From positions 434,001-498,000 of the forward strand of contig NZ_JACEZS010000001.1 in assembly GCF_014042365.1 (NCBI RefSeq): 64,000 nucleotides of DNA, given 5' to 3'. The stretch comes from Rugamonas fusca. GTDB lineage: Bacteria > Pseudomonadota > Gammaproteobacteria > Burkholderiales > Burkholderiaceae_D. Below, piece after piece: positions 1 through 10,979 of this stretch. The notes below the pieces were generated by a model. It ran no database searches, was not told where the DNA came from, and was given only the letters and a program-made list of their open reading frames with translations. The position numbers and the translations under genes were made by a program. Position 1 is the stretch's first letter. Every line of letters starts with the position of its first letter.

Positions 1-432
1 CTGCAGGCGCAAGGCGTGGCCGATGCCGACAGCTGGCTGCGCGAGCAGGGCGGTTCGCCGCTGGCCGCGCTGGCCCAGGCCGAGACGGGCAACCGCGACG
101 ACATGGACACCTTGCTGCAGCTGCTGGCCCGCCCCAGCGTGGAAGGGGCGCTGAAAACGGCCGAAAAATTGCAGAAAGTGGCGCTCGCGGCCCAGGTTTC
201 TTGGATGCAGCGCTGGCTTTATGACATGTTTTCCTACAAACTGGCGGGGAATATCCGCTACTATCCGCGCTACCGCAAGGAACTGGCGGGCCTGGCCGAC
301 AGGATCCACGTCAGCCGCCTGCTGGCCGCGCTGAAGGCGGCCAACGAGCGCCGGGCCACGGCCGATCACCCGCTGTCGCCCAAGCTGTTCATCGAAGACA
401 TGCTGCTCGATTACGCAGCATGCTGTGCCTGA
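1..432 (+). CDS. holB: DNA polymerase III delta' subunit, C-terminal part
   Basis: The frame is open from the first base of the window, so only the C-terminal ~143 residues are present. Delta' is part of the clamp loader that places the beta clamp on primed DNA. The piece is the helical C-terminal collar region (residues such as LLQLLARPSVEGALKTAEKL, then a WMQRWLYDMF helix). The Walker-like N-terminal domain would lie upstream. pilZ follows after only 10 bases, the holB-pilZ order common in Beta- and Gammaproteobacteria, and this supports the assignment more than the residues do. TGA stop at 430-432. Confidence 0.8.
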   Translation: MQAQGVADADSWLREQGGSPLAALAQAETGNRDDMDTLLQLLARPSVEGALKTAEKLQKVALAAQVSWMQRWLYDMFSYKLAGNIRYYPRYRKELAGLADRIHVSRLLAALKAANERRATADHPLSPKLFIEDMLLDYAACCA

Positions 433-442
433 AAGGAAACGC

Positions 443-820
443 ATGAGCGCTAACCCTGTCGATCCGAGCGCCGCGCCGGTTGCACGGCCCACGGTCTTGT
501 CGCTGGCGATCAAGGAAAAGGCGGCCTTGTACGCCGCCTACATGCCGTTCCTGAAAAATGGCGGCATGTTCGTGCCGACCCAGAAACCGTACAAGCTGGG
601 CGACGAGATCTACCTGATCCTGGCCCTGATGGACGACCCCAACAAATATCCGATCGCCGGCAAGGTGGCCTGGATCACGCCGCCGGGCGCCCACAACAAC
701 AAGGCGCAAGGCATCGGCGTGCATTTCCCCGATGACGAGAGCGGCCAAAGGGCCCGCCTGCGCATCGAGGAAATCCTCGGCGCCGCCCTGCGTTCGTCGC
801 GCGCCACCCATACGCTTTAA
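443..820 (+). CDS. pilZ: Type IV pilus assembly protein PilZ
   Basis: A 125-residue protein close to the length of the type IV pilus PilZ (about 118). Family signatures visible are MFVPT, a YKLGDEIYLIL strand, KVAWITPP and QGIGVHF. This founding member of the PilZ superfamily lacks the RxxxR and D/NxSxxG pair needed to bind c-di-GMP, and neither is seen here. It acts in the cytoplasm with the PilB ATPase during pilus assembly. I chose the ATG at 443 because AAAGGA lies just upstream. A GTG at 425 in the same frame would overlap holB. Likely co-transcribed with holB. Confidence 0.9.
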   Translation: MSANPVDPSAAPVARPTVLSLAIKEKAALYAAYMPFLKNGGMFVPTQKPYKLGDEIYLILALMDDPNKYPIAGKVAWITPPGAHNNKAQGIGVHFPDDESGQRARLRIEEILGAALRSSRATHTL

Positions 821-836
821 TTTGCCCTTTGTTTCC

Positions 837-1364
837 ATGTCCGCTTTCCGTCACCGCCTGGCCACGCTGGCCGACCTGCCCACGATCGTGGCCATCTACA
901 ACAGCACCGTCGCCTCGCGCGAAGTGACGGCCGATACCGAGCCAGTGTCGGTCGAATCGCGCCTGCACTGGTTCAACGAGCATGCGCCCGAGCGGCGGCC
1001 GCTGTGGGTGATCGAGGCGGCCGATGACGACGGCGCCAGTCCCGCCATCCTGGGCTGGATCTCGTATTCGAATTTCTACGGCCGCCCCGCGTACGCGGGC
1101 ACGGCGGAGGTGTCGATTTATATCGATGAAGCGTGGCGGGGCAAGGGCGTCGGTCGTTACTGCCTGGAACAGGCGATCGCCTACGCGCCCAGCATCAAGG
1201 TCCACACCTTGCTGGGCTTCATCTTCGGGCACAACGCGCCCAGCCTGGGCCTGTTCCGCAAATATGGCTTCGACACCTGGGCCAACCTGCCGCGCGTGGC
1301 CAATCTGGACGGCGTGGAGCGTGACCTGGTCATCCTTGGCAAGCGGGTGGATGGAACGGGCTGA
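837..1364 (+). CDS. GNAT family N-acetyltransferase (PAT/MnaT-like)
   Basis: A 175-residue acetyltransferase of the phosphinothricin/L-amino-acid N-acyltransferase branch of GNAT. It starts with a typical RHRLATLADLPTIVAIYN segment. The acetyl-CoA loop is seen as RGKGVG after the SIYID strand, and a NAPSLGLFRKYGF segment closes the fold. Members acetylate free amino groups of amino acids or analogues such as methionine sulfone; the substrate here cannot be read. The ATG at 837 sits 16 bases after pilZ with no strong ribosome site. It interrupts the usual pilZ-tatD adjacency, so it may be a later insertion in the operon. Confidence 0.85.
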   Translation: MSAFRHRLATLADLPTIVAIYNSTVASREVTADTEPVSVESRLHWFNEHAPERRPLWVIEAADDDGASPAILGWISYSNFYGRPAYAGTAEVSIYIDEAWRGKGVGRYCLEQAIAYAPSIKVHTLLGFIFGHNAPSLGLFRKYGFDTWANLPRVANLDGVERDLVILGKRVDGTG

Positions 1365-1396
1365 CCGGGGCAGGCTTGGCGGGTTACAATCACGCC

Positions 1397-2176
1397 ATGT
1401 ATATCGATTCTCATTGCCATATCAATTTCCCCGAGCTGGCCGCTCGCATGCCTGACATCCTCGCCAAGATGGCGGAAAACAAGGTCAGCCACGCCCTGTG
1501 CGTGTCGGTCGACTTGCCGGATTTCCCCCAGGTGCTGGCCCTGGCCGAACAATATCCCCACATTTACGCGTCGGTGGGCGTGCATCCCGATTACGAGGAT
1601 ACGCCGGAGCCCACCGTGGACGAGCTGGTCCGGCTGGCCGACCATCCGAAAATCATCGCCATCGGCGAGACCGGCCTCGATTATTTCCGCCTGACGGGCG
1701 ACCTCGAATGGCAGCGCGAGCGCTTCCGCACCCACATCAAAGCATCAAGAATCACCCGTAAGCCCTTGATTATCCATACCCGCTCCGCCAGCGAGGATAC
1801 GATACGCATCATGCGCGAGGAGGGCGCGGGCACGGATAAAGGTGGCGTGGCCGGCGTCATGCACTGCTTCACGGAGTCGCTCGAGGTGGCGCGCGCCGCC
1901 ATCGACATGGGCTTCTACATTTCCTTCTCCGGCATCGTGACGTTCAAGAGCGCCAAGGAATTGCAGGCTGTGGCGCTGGAAGTGCCGCTGGAGCGTATCC
2001 TGATCGAAACCGATTCGCCCTACCTCGCCCCCGTGCCGCATCGTGGCAAGATGAACGAACCTGGCTTCGTGGCCCATGTCGGTGAATTCATCGCCAGGCT
2101 CAAAGGCTTGCCGGTGGAGCAGGTGGCGCAGCAGACCACGGACAATTTCTTCAATCTTTTCAACATCGTACGATGA
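1397..2176 (+). CDS. TatD family metal-dependent hydrolase
   Basis: A 259-residue TIM-barrel amidohydrolase. Metal-binding motifs appear in order: SHCHIN at residues 5-10, a GETGLDYF motif near 90, IHTR near 130, MHCFTES near 153 and ETDSPYLAP near 203. TatD and YcfH proteins are divalent-metal 3'-5' exonucleases or deoxyribonucleases. The holB-pilZ-tatD linkage is standard, and this copy is the YcfH/TatD type usually found there. Start ATG at 1397. The next gene begins 7 bases after its stop, so the two are probably co-transcribed. Confidence 0.92.
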   Translation: MYIDSHCHINFPELAARMPDILAKMAENKVSHALCVSVDLPDFPQVLALAEQYPHIYASVGVHPDYEDTPEPTVDELVRLADHPKIIAIGETGLDYFRLTGDLEWQRERFRTHIKASRITRKPLIIHTRSASEDTIRIMREEGAGTDKGGVAGVMHCFTESLEVARAAIDMGFYISFSGIVTFKSAKELQAVALEVPLERILIETDSPYLAPVPHRGKMNEPGFVAHVGEFIARLKGLPVEQVAQQTTDNFFNLFNIVR

Positions 2177-2183
2177 GCTTTTG

Positions 2184-2861
2184 ATGGGAATTTTGAACTC
2201 CAGACGCCGTCTGTTGATGGTCGCTGCGGCCTTATCGCTGACCATCCCCGCCGCGTTCGCCGCCGAGGATGCGCGCGCCGTCGATTTCTTCCGCGCCATC
2301 CAACTCGACAACGTGGGCCCCATCAAGCGGGCATTGTCCCAAGGCCTGGACCCCAATGTGCGCGAGCCGGAGCGTGGCGAAACGGGGCTGATCGTCGCCA
2401 TGCGTTACGGCGCGATGAACACGTTTGACCTGCTCCTGGCCCAGCCCGGCATCCAGCTCGAAGCGCGCGCGCCCAATGGCAATACGGCGTTGATGATGGC
2501 CGCCTTCCGCCAAAACAAGTCTGCCGTGCTGACGCTGCTGGGCAAGGGCGCGGCCGTCAATCAGCCGGGCTGGACGGCGCTGCATTACGCCGCCGCCTCC
2601 AACAGCACCGACATCATCAACCTGCTGCTCGAGCGCCACGCCGCGATCGACGCCCCATCACCGAGCGGCCTGACGCCGTTGATGCTGGCCGCCCGTGAAG
2701 GCCAGGAAGCGGCCGTCCAGCTGCTGCTGGAACGGGGCGCCGATGCCACGCTGAAAGATGGCGCCTACCACCAGACGGCCGCGGAATTTGCCACCAAGGC
2801 CGATAAGCCCTGGATCGCTGAAACCATCCGCAAACACCTGGCCAGCCGCGCCAAACGTTAA
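2184..2861 (+). CDS. Exported ankyrin repeat protein
   Basis: A 225-residue protein with a Sec signal (RR at 7-8, hydrophobic LLMVAAALSLTIPAAFA, probable cleavage after AFA). Four or five ankyrin repeats follow, recognisable from GNTALMMAAFR, GWTALHYAAA and GLTPLMLAARE, each followed by a LLL helix. Ankyrin proteins bind other proteins; a periplasmic scaffold role is an inference. The ATG at 2184 lies 7 bases after tatD, so it belongs to the same transcription unit. No partner can be named from the sequence. Confidence 0.85.
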   Translation: MGILNSRRRLLMVAAALSLTIPAAFAAEDARAVDFFRAIQLDNVGPIKRALSQGLDPNVREPERGETGLIVAMRYGAMNTFDLLLAQPGIQLEARAPNGNTALMMAAFRQNKSAVLTLLGKGAAVNQPGWTALHYAAASNSTDIINLLLERHAAIDAPSPSGLTPLMLAAREGQEAAVQLLLERGADATLKDGAYHQTAAEFATKADKPWIAETIRKHLASRAKR

Positions 2862-3000
2862 GCTGTGCGTGTAGTTCATTTTACAAACGGGGAATTGGCG
2901 GGTAATTCCTGTCCAGCTCTCCGCTTGGCTAGTCGGCAAGCTTGACGATAATGGTCCCGCCGTATTGACGATTTGCAATACGATCCAACAAGGGACAACC

Positions 3001-3924
3001 ATGCTGAACGAACGCGAAATTGAAAGCTGCTACCTGGGGCAGTTCATTCCAGTCCACTACCATCACAACATGTTGATGGATCAAAACCGCATGCATGGTT
3101 TCAAGTCGGCCATCGACTACGCGGTCAAGCCCGGCGCCAAGGTGCTGGAACTGGGAGGCGGCACGGGCGTGCTGTCCTGGTTCGCCGCCGCCAAGGCCGA
3201 CAAGGTCTATTGTGTCGAATTCAATCCGGACATGGTCAAGGAGGCGCGCAAGATGCTGGCGCTGAATGCCAATGGCCACAAGGTGGAGGTGATCCACGCG
3301 GACGCTTTCGAATACCTGCCGCCCGAACCAGTGGACGTGGTGATCTGCGAGATGATCCACGTCGGCATGCTGCGCGAGAAACAGGTCGAAGTGATTGAAT
3401 CGTTCAAGCGCCGCTATGCCGCCCGTTTCGGCGGCCCGCTGCCCGTATTCCTGCCGGAAGCGGTGATCATGGCGGTGCAGCCCTTGCAGCAAGAGTATGA
3501 TTTCGAAGGGTTCTATGCCCCCATCGTGCAGTTCCAGGAAACCACGGCTATCCATCCCGGCACCGTGGAAATGGCGCAGCCGGCCGTGTACAGCATCATC
3601 GATTTCAGCCAGCCCAATGAACTGGTCTACAGCTGGCAGGGCAAATTCGTTGTCGAGCGTGGTGGCCAGATCAACGCCATGCGCTTCGTCACCAAGAACA
3701 TCCTGGCCGTTGTCAGCGAGCGTTCCACCACCATCGACTGGCTCAACCACTACATGACCCTGCCGCTGGCCATCCCCGTGCGCGCCAGCGAGGGCGACGT
3801 GCTGCAGGTGAGTTTCCAGTATCGTGCGGGCGGTTCCATCCCATCGCTGCAGGCATCGCTGAAGGCCGAGATCCTGTACGAAGCGGCGCACCAGCCGGTC
3901 CAGTTCGTTCCAGCCTACGCCTGA
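3001..3924 (+). CDS. Class I SAM-dependent methyltransferase, PRMT-like
   Basis: A 307-residue Rossmann methyltransferase. Motif I is VLELGGGTGVLS at residues 48-59, the acidic end of strand beta2 is CVEFNP (71-76), and a VEVIHADAFEYLP motif follows. At 117-126, CEMIHVGMLRE places two glutamates nine residues apart, the spacing of the double-E loop that binds arginine in protein arginine methyltransferases. A beta-rich C-terminal half fits the PRMT architecture. Start ATG 3001 with AGGGACA upstream. It stands alone, with a GC-rich hairpin just after its stop. The substrate is unknown, and arginine methylation is only suggested. Confidence 0.7.
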   Translation: MLNEREIESCYLGQFIPVHYHHNMLMDQNRMHGFKSAIDYAVKPGAKVLELGGGTGVLSWFAAAKADKVYCVEFNPDMVKEARKMLALNANGHKVEVIHADAFEYLPPEPVDVVICEMIHVGMLREKQVEVIESFKRRYAARFGGPLPVFLPEAVIMAVQPLQQEYDFEGFYAPIVQFQETTAIHPGTVEMAQPAVYSIIDFSQPNELVYSWQGKFVVERGGQINAMRFVTKNILAVVSERSTTIDWLNHYMTLPLAIPVRASEGDVLQVSFQYRAGGSIPSLQASLKAEILYEAAHQPVQFVPAYA

Positions 3925-3936
3925 GCGCCGGGAAAC

Positions 3937-3958
3937 GCCCGCGGCAGGCGCCGCGGGC
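3937..3958 (+). terminator. GC-rich hairpin after the PRMT-like gene
   Basis: A perfect 8-bp stem GCCCGCGG/CCGCGGGC with a 6-base loop lies 13 bases after the stop at 3924. Only two T residues follow directly, so termination may be weak or factor-assisted. Confidence 0.5.
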
Positions 3959-3994
3959 TTATACTTCGTCTTTCACACTTGAGATGCAAGACGA

Positions 3995-4258
3995 ATGAAT
4001 ATGGAACAGCAGGAAAAAATCGACCAGCGCTACCTGGTGCAGCAAAACAAAGTCAGCGATGGCGAAACCAAGCCGCCCGTTTTCGCCAAGGTCATGCGCA
4101 GCAAGACCGGGGTATTCGAGGGCGTGTCGTTCATCAAATCGAAGGACAAGGCGACCGTGATGACGCGCGCCGAGGCCAACCAGGCCATCGAATGGGCGAC
4201 CAAGAAGAAGCCGAACGCGCGCGACTACGTCACCAAGATCATTTGCGTGGGCCAGTAA
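3995..4258 (+). CDS. Hypothetical basic protein, 87 aa
   Basis: I do not recognise the family. The protein is soluble, has no signal or membrane segment and is lysine-rich (for example FIKSKDKATVMTRAEA and WATKKKPNARDYVTK). Pattern and length suggest a compact cytoplasmic protein. The ATG at 3995 is followed by a second in-frame ATG at 4001. A modest purine stretch (GAGATGCAAG) precedes it. It lies in its own slot between two terminator-like spacers and shows no clear operon partner. Confidence 0.6.
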   Translation: MNMEQQEKIDQRYLVQQNKVSDGETKPPVFAKVMRSKTGVFEGVSFIKSKDKATVMTRAEANQAIEWATKKKPNARDYVTKIICVGQ

Positions 4259-4437
4259 GCGGCTCCCTGCGGCTCGGCGCGCGCCTGTCGTGGCTGGTGC
4301 GGCCGTTGCGCCGTCTATCCGTTGATTTCCACCGTTTATCGCTTCCGGCCGCTGCCGGTCGCATGGTCTTTGCCCAAGCCTTGCCAGCGGCATACAGTGA
4401 GGGCTCGACCTTGTGGCCAGGCTTAAGGAGTGCCGTC

Positions 4438-4638
4438 ATGCTGAGTTTTATCTTGTGGTTGGTGTTGCTGGTGCTGTGCTGGCCGCTGGCGTTGCTGGCG
4501 CTGTTCCTGTATCCCATCGTGTGGCTGCTGATGCTGCCGTTCCGGCTGGTGGGCATCGGCGTGGACGCCGTGTTTGAGTTGTTGCGCGCCATCGTCATGC
4601 TGCCAGCGCGCATGCTGCGCGGGGCGCCGGGACGCTAG
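4438..4638 (+). CDS. Small hydrophobic membrane protein, 66 aa
   Basis: AAGGAG at 4425-4430, seven bases before the ATG at 4438, gives a strong translation signal. The protein has two hydrophobic stretches ([20 protein letters not shown], then a [11 protein letters not shown] segment) and a short amphipathic basic tail ending RMLRGAPGR. It is probably an inner-membrane protein. The same frame is open far upstream, but the ribosome site and composition favour this start. No known family is recognised. Confidence 0.6.
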   Translation: MLSFILWLVLLVLCWPLALLALFLYPIVWLLMLPFRLVGIGVDAVFELLRAIVMLPARMLRGAPGR

Positions 4639-4759
4639 CCGGCCGCGTGTGCTCCGCGCCTTGAAATTGCGCCGGCGCACCATACTTCAGTTCTCCATTG
4701 CTGTTAGAATTTGTGCACGACTTCGCCGTCGTCGGCAGTCGTCGTTCAAGGAGAATGTG

Positions 4760-6871
<2,112 letters not shown>

Positions 6872-6882
6872 GCGATGCAGAA

Positions 6883-6910
6883 GGCGGGGCGTGGGATGTC
6901 GCGCCCCGCC
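6883..6910. terminator. Shared hairpin between convergent genes
   Basis: A 9-bp perfect stem GGCGGGGCG/CGCCCCGCC with a 10-base loop lies between the end of fusA (6871, plus) and the end of the outer-membrane protein gene (6919, minus). Position suggests a bidirectional terminator. Neither side has a good T run. Confidence 0.5.
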
Positions 6911-6918
6911 GCCCGCCG

Positions 6919-7428
6919 TTACTCGAACACTTTCAGTTTGAGCTGGACCGAGATGGCGCCATACAGGCGATCCTTGTAGCTCGGCACAATCGCCACGTTC
7001 ACGCCCACGCTCTTGTATTCGGCGCTCAGGGTGGGGATGGCGGCCAGGAACCAGCCGCCACTACGCATATTGGGATAGCCGTTGAAGCCGCCGGCCACGG
7101 CGCCCAGCCGCACCGGGCCAAGCGCGAACGGCTGGTAGTAGATGCCCGCATAATTCGAGTAGAGACGGTCGCTGTTGTAGAAGCGGCCAGCCGTCACGGA
7201 AGCGACAGTCGAAAAGCGGTATTCCGCGCCTATGCCAGGATTGCGGTCGTTCAGGTGCTTGTCGCGCTGGAAGTGGTAGGAGTAGAAGCCGGGATTGAGC
7301 CACACTTCACTGAGCGGCTTGTTCTCGATCGTCGTGAACAGATCGTCCGCGTGGACGGGCAGGGCACCTGCCAGCAGCACGGCGGCGCAGGCGAGGCGGC
7401 AGGCACGAAGGCCGGGGGTAAGGATCAT
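6919..7428 (-). CDS. Putative outer-membrane beta-barrel protein
   Basis: A 169-residue exported protein. The signal peptide (basic start, then LACAAVLLAGALPVHA) ends at residue ~27. The mature part is made of alternating amphipathic strands rich in Tyr and Gly (YYQPFALGPVRLGAVAGGF, GWFLAAIPTLSAEYK) and ends in a short strand closing with a phenylalanine near the C-terminus, as expected for a small eight-stranded barrel. It resembles PagP-sized barrels but no lipid A acyltransferase residues could be confirmed. I chose the ATG at 7428. A TTG at 7446 is possible. Confidence 0.6.
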   Translation of the reverse strand: MILTPGLRACRLACAAVLLAGALPVHADDLFTTIENKPLSEVWLNPGFYSYHFQRDKHLNDRNPGIGAEYRFSTVASVTAGRFYNSDRLYSNYAGIYYQPFALGPVRLGAVAGGFNGYPNMRSGGWFLAAIPTLSAEYKSVGVNVAIVPSYKDRLYGAISVQLKLKVFE

Positions 7429-7586
7429 CGTCAAACTTTCGTCCAATTGGCGGGATGCGGCAAATTATAGCCAATTGGGGAAAGATCACACACCGGCGTG
7501 GTTGGCGCGCGCCAGGGTTGATCTGCGTTAGATGGTTTTAAATTTCCAGGCAGAAAATATGATCTCCTTCCTTCGGAGACACCGCC

Positions 7587-8411
7587 ATGAAACTATCGCA
7601 CCTGCGCCGCCATCTACAACTCGCCGCCGTCGCCGCCGCCATCCTGCTCAGCGCCTGCGCCAGCACCACCAAGCCGGGCGTGGTTGGCGTCCAGCGCCAA
7701 CAACTGCTGCTCGTGTCGGCCGATACGGTCGAACGCATGGCGCTCGTCAACTACACGCAGCAAAACCAGAAGGCCAAGGCCGCCGGCCGCCTGGTCGCCA
7801 GCGGGCCGGAACTGGAACGGCTCAAGCGTGTGGCCGGCCAGTTGGAAAAGCAGGTCGGGGTGTTCCGCGACGATGCCGTGAAGTGGAGCTGGCAAGTGAC
7901 GCTGATCGACGCGCCCATTCTCAACGCCTCCTGCGCACCCGGAGGCAAGATCACGTTCTACACGGGCTTGCTGCGCCAGCTCAAACTCAATGACGATGAA
8001 ATCGCCGTCATCATGGGGCATGAGATCGCCCATGCGCTACGCGAACATGGCCGCGAGCAGGTGTCCAAGGCTTACGCCCAGAACGCGCTGACCCAGGTCG
8101 CGCTGACGGCCGCACCGGGCAGCGCGGCCCAGATCGAGGCCGCCAACCAGGTGGCGCATTACCTGTACGAGCTGCCCAATTCGCGCCAGAACGAATCGGA
8201 GGCCGATGGCATGGGGCTGGAACTGGCGGCCCGCGCCGGCTACAACCCGAATGCCGCCATCACCGTCTGGAAGAAGATGAGCGCGGCCAGCAATGGCAAG
8301 CAGCCGGCCGAGTTCCTGTCCACCCATCCGTCCAATGAGACGCGCATCGCCGACTTGAGCGCACTGATGCCCAAGGTGACGCCGCTGTACGAGGCAAGCC
8401 GCAGGAACTAG
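7587..8411 (+). CDS. M48 family metalloprotease lipoprotein (LoiP-like)
   Basis: A 274-residue zinc protease. A lipobox LSAC with Cys24 follows a hydrophobic signal, predicting anchoring to a membrane in the periplasm. The zinc motif HEIAH is at residues 145-149, with the third ligand in the NESEADGMG segment near 205. PGGKITFYTGLL precedes the active site as in LoiP/YggG and BepA relatives, which clear damaged envelope proteins. There are no C-terminal TPRs, so it is LoiP-like rather than BepA-like. GGAG precedes the ATG at 7587. Confidence 0.88.
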   Translation: MKLSHLRRHLQLAAVAAAILLSACASTTKPGVVGVQRQQLLLVSADTVERMALVNYTQQNQKAKAAGRLVASGPELERLKRVAGQLEKQVGVFRDDAVKWSWQVTLIDAPILNASCAPGGKITFYTGLLRQLKLNDDEIAVIMGHEIAHALREHGREQVSKAYAQNALTQVALTAAPGSAAQIEAANQVAHYLYELPNSRQNESEADGMGLELAARAGYNPNAAITVWKKMSAASNGKQPAEFLSTHPSNETRIADLSALMPKVTPLYEASRRN

Positions 8412-8480
8412 CGGATGGCTGCGGATGGCGGGTGCCGGGCATGCCGGTCCTCCGCCATCCGCCGTCCCTCGGCCGCGATA

Positions 8481-9554
8481 CTAGACTGTGATGCGCCAGC
8501 CGCGCCGTTCGAAACCGTGCATGGCCAGCCAGAACAGGCCGGTGAAGACGGCCGCGAACAGCAGCGACGGCAGGAATGGCCCCATCAACGGAGTGAGCGG
8601 CGCGCGGAACAGGCGGTCGTACAGTGGGGCCATGGCGCCGCTGCCCTCCAACAGGCAGGTGGCCAGCCACGCGCCCGCATAGGCGGCGATGGCGTTGATG
8701 CCCAGGCAGCGGCCCAGGTCAGGCCAGCCCTGACGGTCGATCAGACTATGGGCCAGCGCCACGGCCAGCATGCCCAGCCCGCCCATCCACAATACGAACG
8801 AGGACGTCCACAGCTGCTTGTTCAATGGCAGGACTAGCGACCACAGGCCGCCCACGGCCAGCGTCACCAGTCCGCCCCACAGCAGCGCGCGCAGATCCCG
8901 TGCCCGCAGCCAAGCGCCCGCGCGCATGCCCAGCATAACAGTGGCCAGCGCCGGCAGGGTACTGAGCACGCCTTCCGGATCGTGGGCCAGTCCGGTGGCC
9001 GGATTGAATTGATAGGCCAGTCGGCCCAGTAGGGCTGTGTCCACGCGGTCCACCAGGTTCAGGTCGGGCGCCAGCGCCCCGCCCGCCCAAAGCAGCGCCC
9101 AATAGCCGGCCAGGATGCCAGCGATGATGGCCCACTGGGTTCGCGCCCTGGGCACATAAATGGCGAGCAGGCCGGCCCCGGCGAAACAGATACCTATCCT
9201 TTGCAGTACCCCCAGCAAGCGAAAGTCCCTGCCATGCAGCAGCAGGGCGGCCGCGCCATGCAAGGCAAGGCCGAGCAAAAAGATGCGCGCGCCGCGGACC
9301 AGGACCGCACGCGCCATGGGCGCGGCCGGCGCCCGCGCATCGATCTTCGCCCCCAGTGCCAGCTGGATCGAGATACCGACGATCAGCAGGAAGAAAGGGA
9401 AAATGAAATCGGCCGGCGTGGCGCCATGCCATTCGGCGTGTTCCAGCCACGGATAGACATGGGACCAGTCGCCGGCGTCGTTCACCAGCAGCATGGCGGC
9501 GACGGTCAGGCCCCGCAGGGCGTCGATGGAGGAGATGCGGGAGGTGGGCGGCAT
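8481..9554 (-). CDS. HGSNAT-like transmembrane acetyltransferase (DUF5009-type)
   Basis: A ~357-residue polytopic membrane protein that starts with ISSIDALRGLTVAAMLLVN. The FIFPFFLLIVGISI segment matches the heparan-alpha-glucosaminide N-acetyltransferase family, including bacterial NagX. These enzymes move acetyl groups across the membrane onto amino sugars; the substrate here is unknown. About ten hydrophobic segments follow. ATG at 9554 was chosen, with a GTG three codons upstream at 9563. It is 23 bases downstream of a related gene on the same strand and is likely co-transcribed with it. Confidence 0.8.
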   Translation of the reverse strand: MPPTSRISSIDALRGLTVAAMLLVNDAGDWSHVYPWLEHAEWHGATPADFIFPFFLLIVGISIQLALGAKIDARAPAAPMARAVLVRGARIFLLGLALHGAAALLLHGRDFRLLGVLQRIGICFAGAGLLAIYVPRARTQWAIIAGILAGYWALLWAGGALAPDLNLVDRVDTALLGRLAYQFNPATGLAHDPEGVLSTLPALATVMLGMRAGAWLRARDLRALLWGGLVTLAVGGLWSLVLPLNKQLWTSSFVLWMGGLGMLAVALAHSLIDRQGWPDLGRCLGINAIAAYAGAWLATCLLEGSGAMAPLYDRLFRAPLTPLMGPFLPSLLFAAVFTGLFWLAMHGFERRGWRITV

Positions 9555-9577
9555 GGTTGGCACAGGTGTAGAGAAGG

Positions 9578-10801
9578 TTAAAGGCGCAGCGTGATGTGCA
9601 TGCGGTTCAGCAGCGGGACCGAGGCCACGACCGCGCAGGCATAAGCCAGCGCCGCCACCATGCCGGGCGCGCCCGCGGTGAGCTTCGCTGGCAACGTCAC
9701 GTGCAGGTAGCGCGTCAAGGCATAGACGATGTAAGGCACGACGTAGGCCAACAGCGGGTTGGCAGCGGCCGGCAGGAGCGGGGCGGTCCAGCGGGCTATG
9801 CCGCGCAGGTCCACCAGCCAGTACAGCCAGCCGAAGGCGGCCACGCAGATGGCGGCGCTGTACAAGGCCCAGCTAGGCGTGGCTGCGATCTTCGAGATGT
9901 GGAAATAGGGCCGCAGCGCGCAGCCGGCCGCCAACAGGCCGGCGGTCAGCAGCAGCGCCATAAGGTAGCGGGGGCGCGTATCCTGGCGCGCTGCGCCGCC
10001 AGGGAAGATGCGAGCCGTGAGCACCCCGCTCAAGACGATGGCCGCATGGACGGCGTTGCCCGCCTGCCCGGCCAGCACACCAGGCGCGCCCGCTTGCGCC
10101 GCGCAGTAGAACGCAATGCAGCCGGCCAGCGCACCGGCCAGCATCATCGGACGGTCGCCAGCGAGCATGTAGATCACGCTTGCGACCAGGTAGGCCCAAC
10201 CGATCAAGCCCAGTATGCCCCACCATTGGGGCGCCAGCCTGTCCACGCCGCTGGCACCGCCCCGGTAGAGCAGGCCGAGAACCAACAACACCAGGGCCCC
10301 CAGCACTCGTAGTGCGGTGCCGGCTTCGCGCCGGCTGAAGCTCTGGCCATGCCAGACCAGCAGCGCGCCGCCGTACGCCGCCAGCGACCAGAGATGGATA
10401 GACATGCCCATGGCCGCTTCGTTGTAGCCGCTCTCCGCGTTGACCATGAAGACCCCCAGCACCAGCAAGCCTGTCGTGCGCGCCGCGACGTGCCGCGCCA
10501 GTTGCCATCGGCTGTCGCCCGCCGCGCTGCGCCGTGCCATGGCGAACGGGATCGACATGCCGACGATGAACAGGAACGCGGGAAAGACGACATCGGCCAC
10601 GGTCATGCCATCGACGCCGGGCGGTGCGTGTTCCAGCCATGCCGGCACGCCCGGCACGCCGGCCACGGCGTTCACGAAGATCATGAACAGGATGGTCAGG
10701 CCCCGGAAAGTGTCCAGCGCGAGCACCCGTTGCGGCGCGGCGCGCGGCGCCGGCTCGACAGACTGCGGACTATCCTGGCGTTGTGGTGCGGCGGACGGCA
10801 T
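9578..10801 (-). CDS. HGSNAT-like transmembrane acetyltransferase (paralogue)
   Basis: A 407-residue membrane protein of the same family as its downstream neighbour. The RVLALDTFRGLTILFMIFVN start and the VVFPAFLFIVGMSIPFA segment are present. An N-terminal extension of ~25 polar residues precedes the first membrane span. The two copies differ widely outside the first three spans, so this is an old duplication or two functions in one pathway. ATG at 10801. Its promoter region is shared with the divergent response regulator at 10980. Confidence 0.8.
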   Translation of the reverse strand: MPSAAPQRQDSPQSVEPAPRAAPQRVLALDTFRGLTILFMIFVNAVAGVPGVPAWLEHAPPGVDGMTVADVVFPAFLFIVGMSIPFAMARRSAAGDSRWQLARHVAARTTGLLVLGVFMVNAESGYNEAAMGMSIHLWSLAAYGGALLVWHGQSFSRREAGTALRVLGALVLLVLGLLYRGGASGVDRLAPQWWGILGLIGWAYLVASVIYMLAGDRPMMLAGALAGCIAFYCAAQAGAPGVLAGQAGNAVHAAIVLSGVLTARIFPGGAARQDTRPRYLMALLLTAGLLAAGCALRPYFHISKIAATPSWALYSAAICVAAFGWLYWLVDLRGIARWTAPLLPAAANPLLAYVVPYIVYALTRYLHVTLPAKLTAGAPGMVAALAYACAVVASVPLLNRMHITLRL

Positions 10802-10979
10802 GTGTGCTTTCCCGGTTCTGGTCGCGGCAAGGTTGATGTGAGCGGCTATTATCCATGCTCATTCTTAACGACTGCGCAACGCAACCTTCAGTTTTCCTAT
10901 AGTTTTGGCGCGCCGCCATGTTGACAGGTGCCCATGAAGATGCGTACATAGCCGCCTTCACGCGTATTGGAAAAGACAC

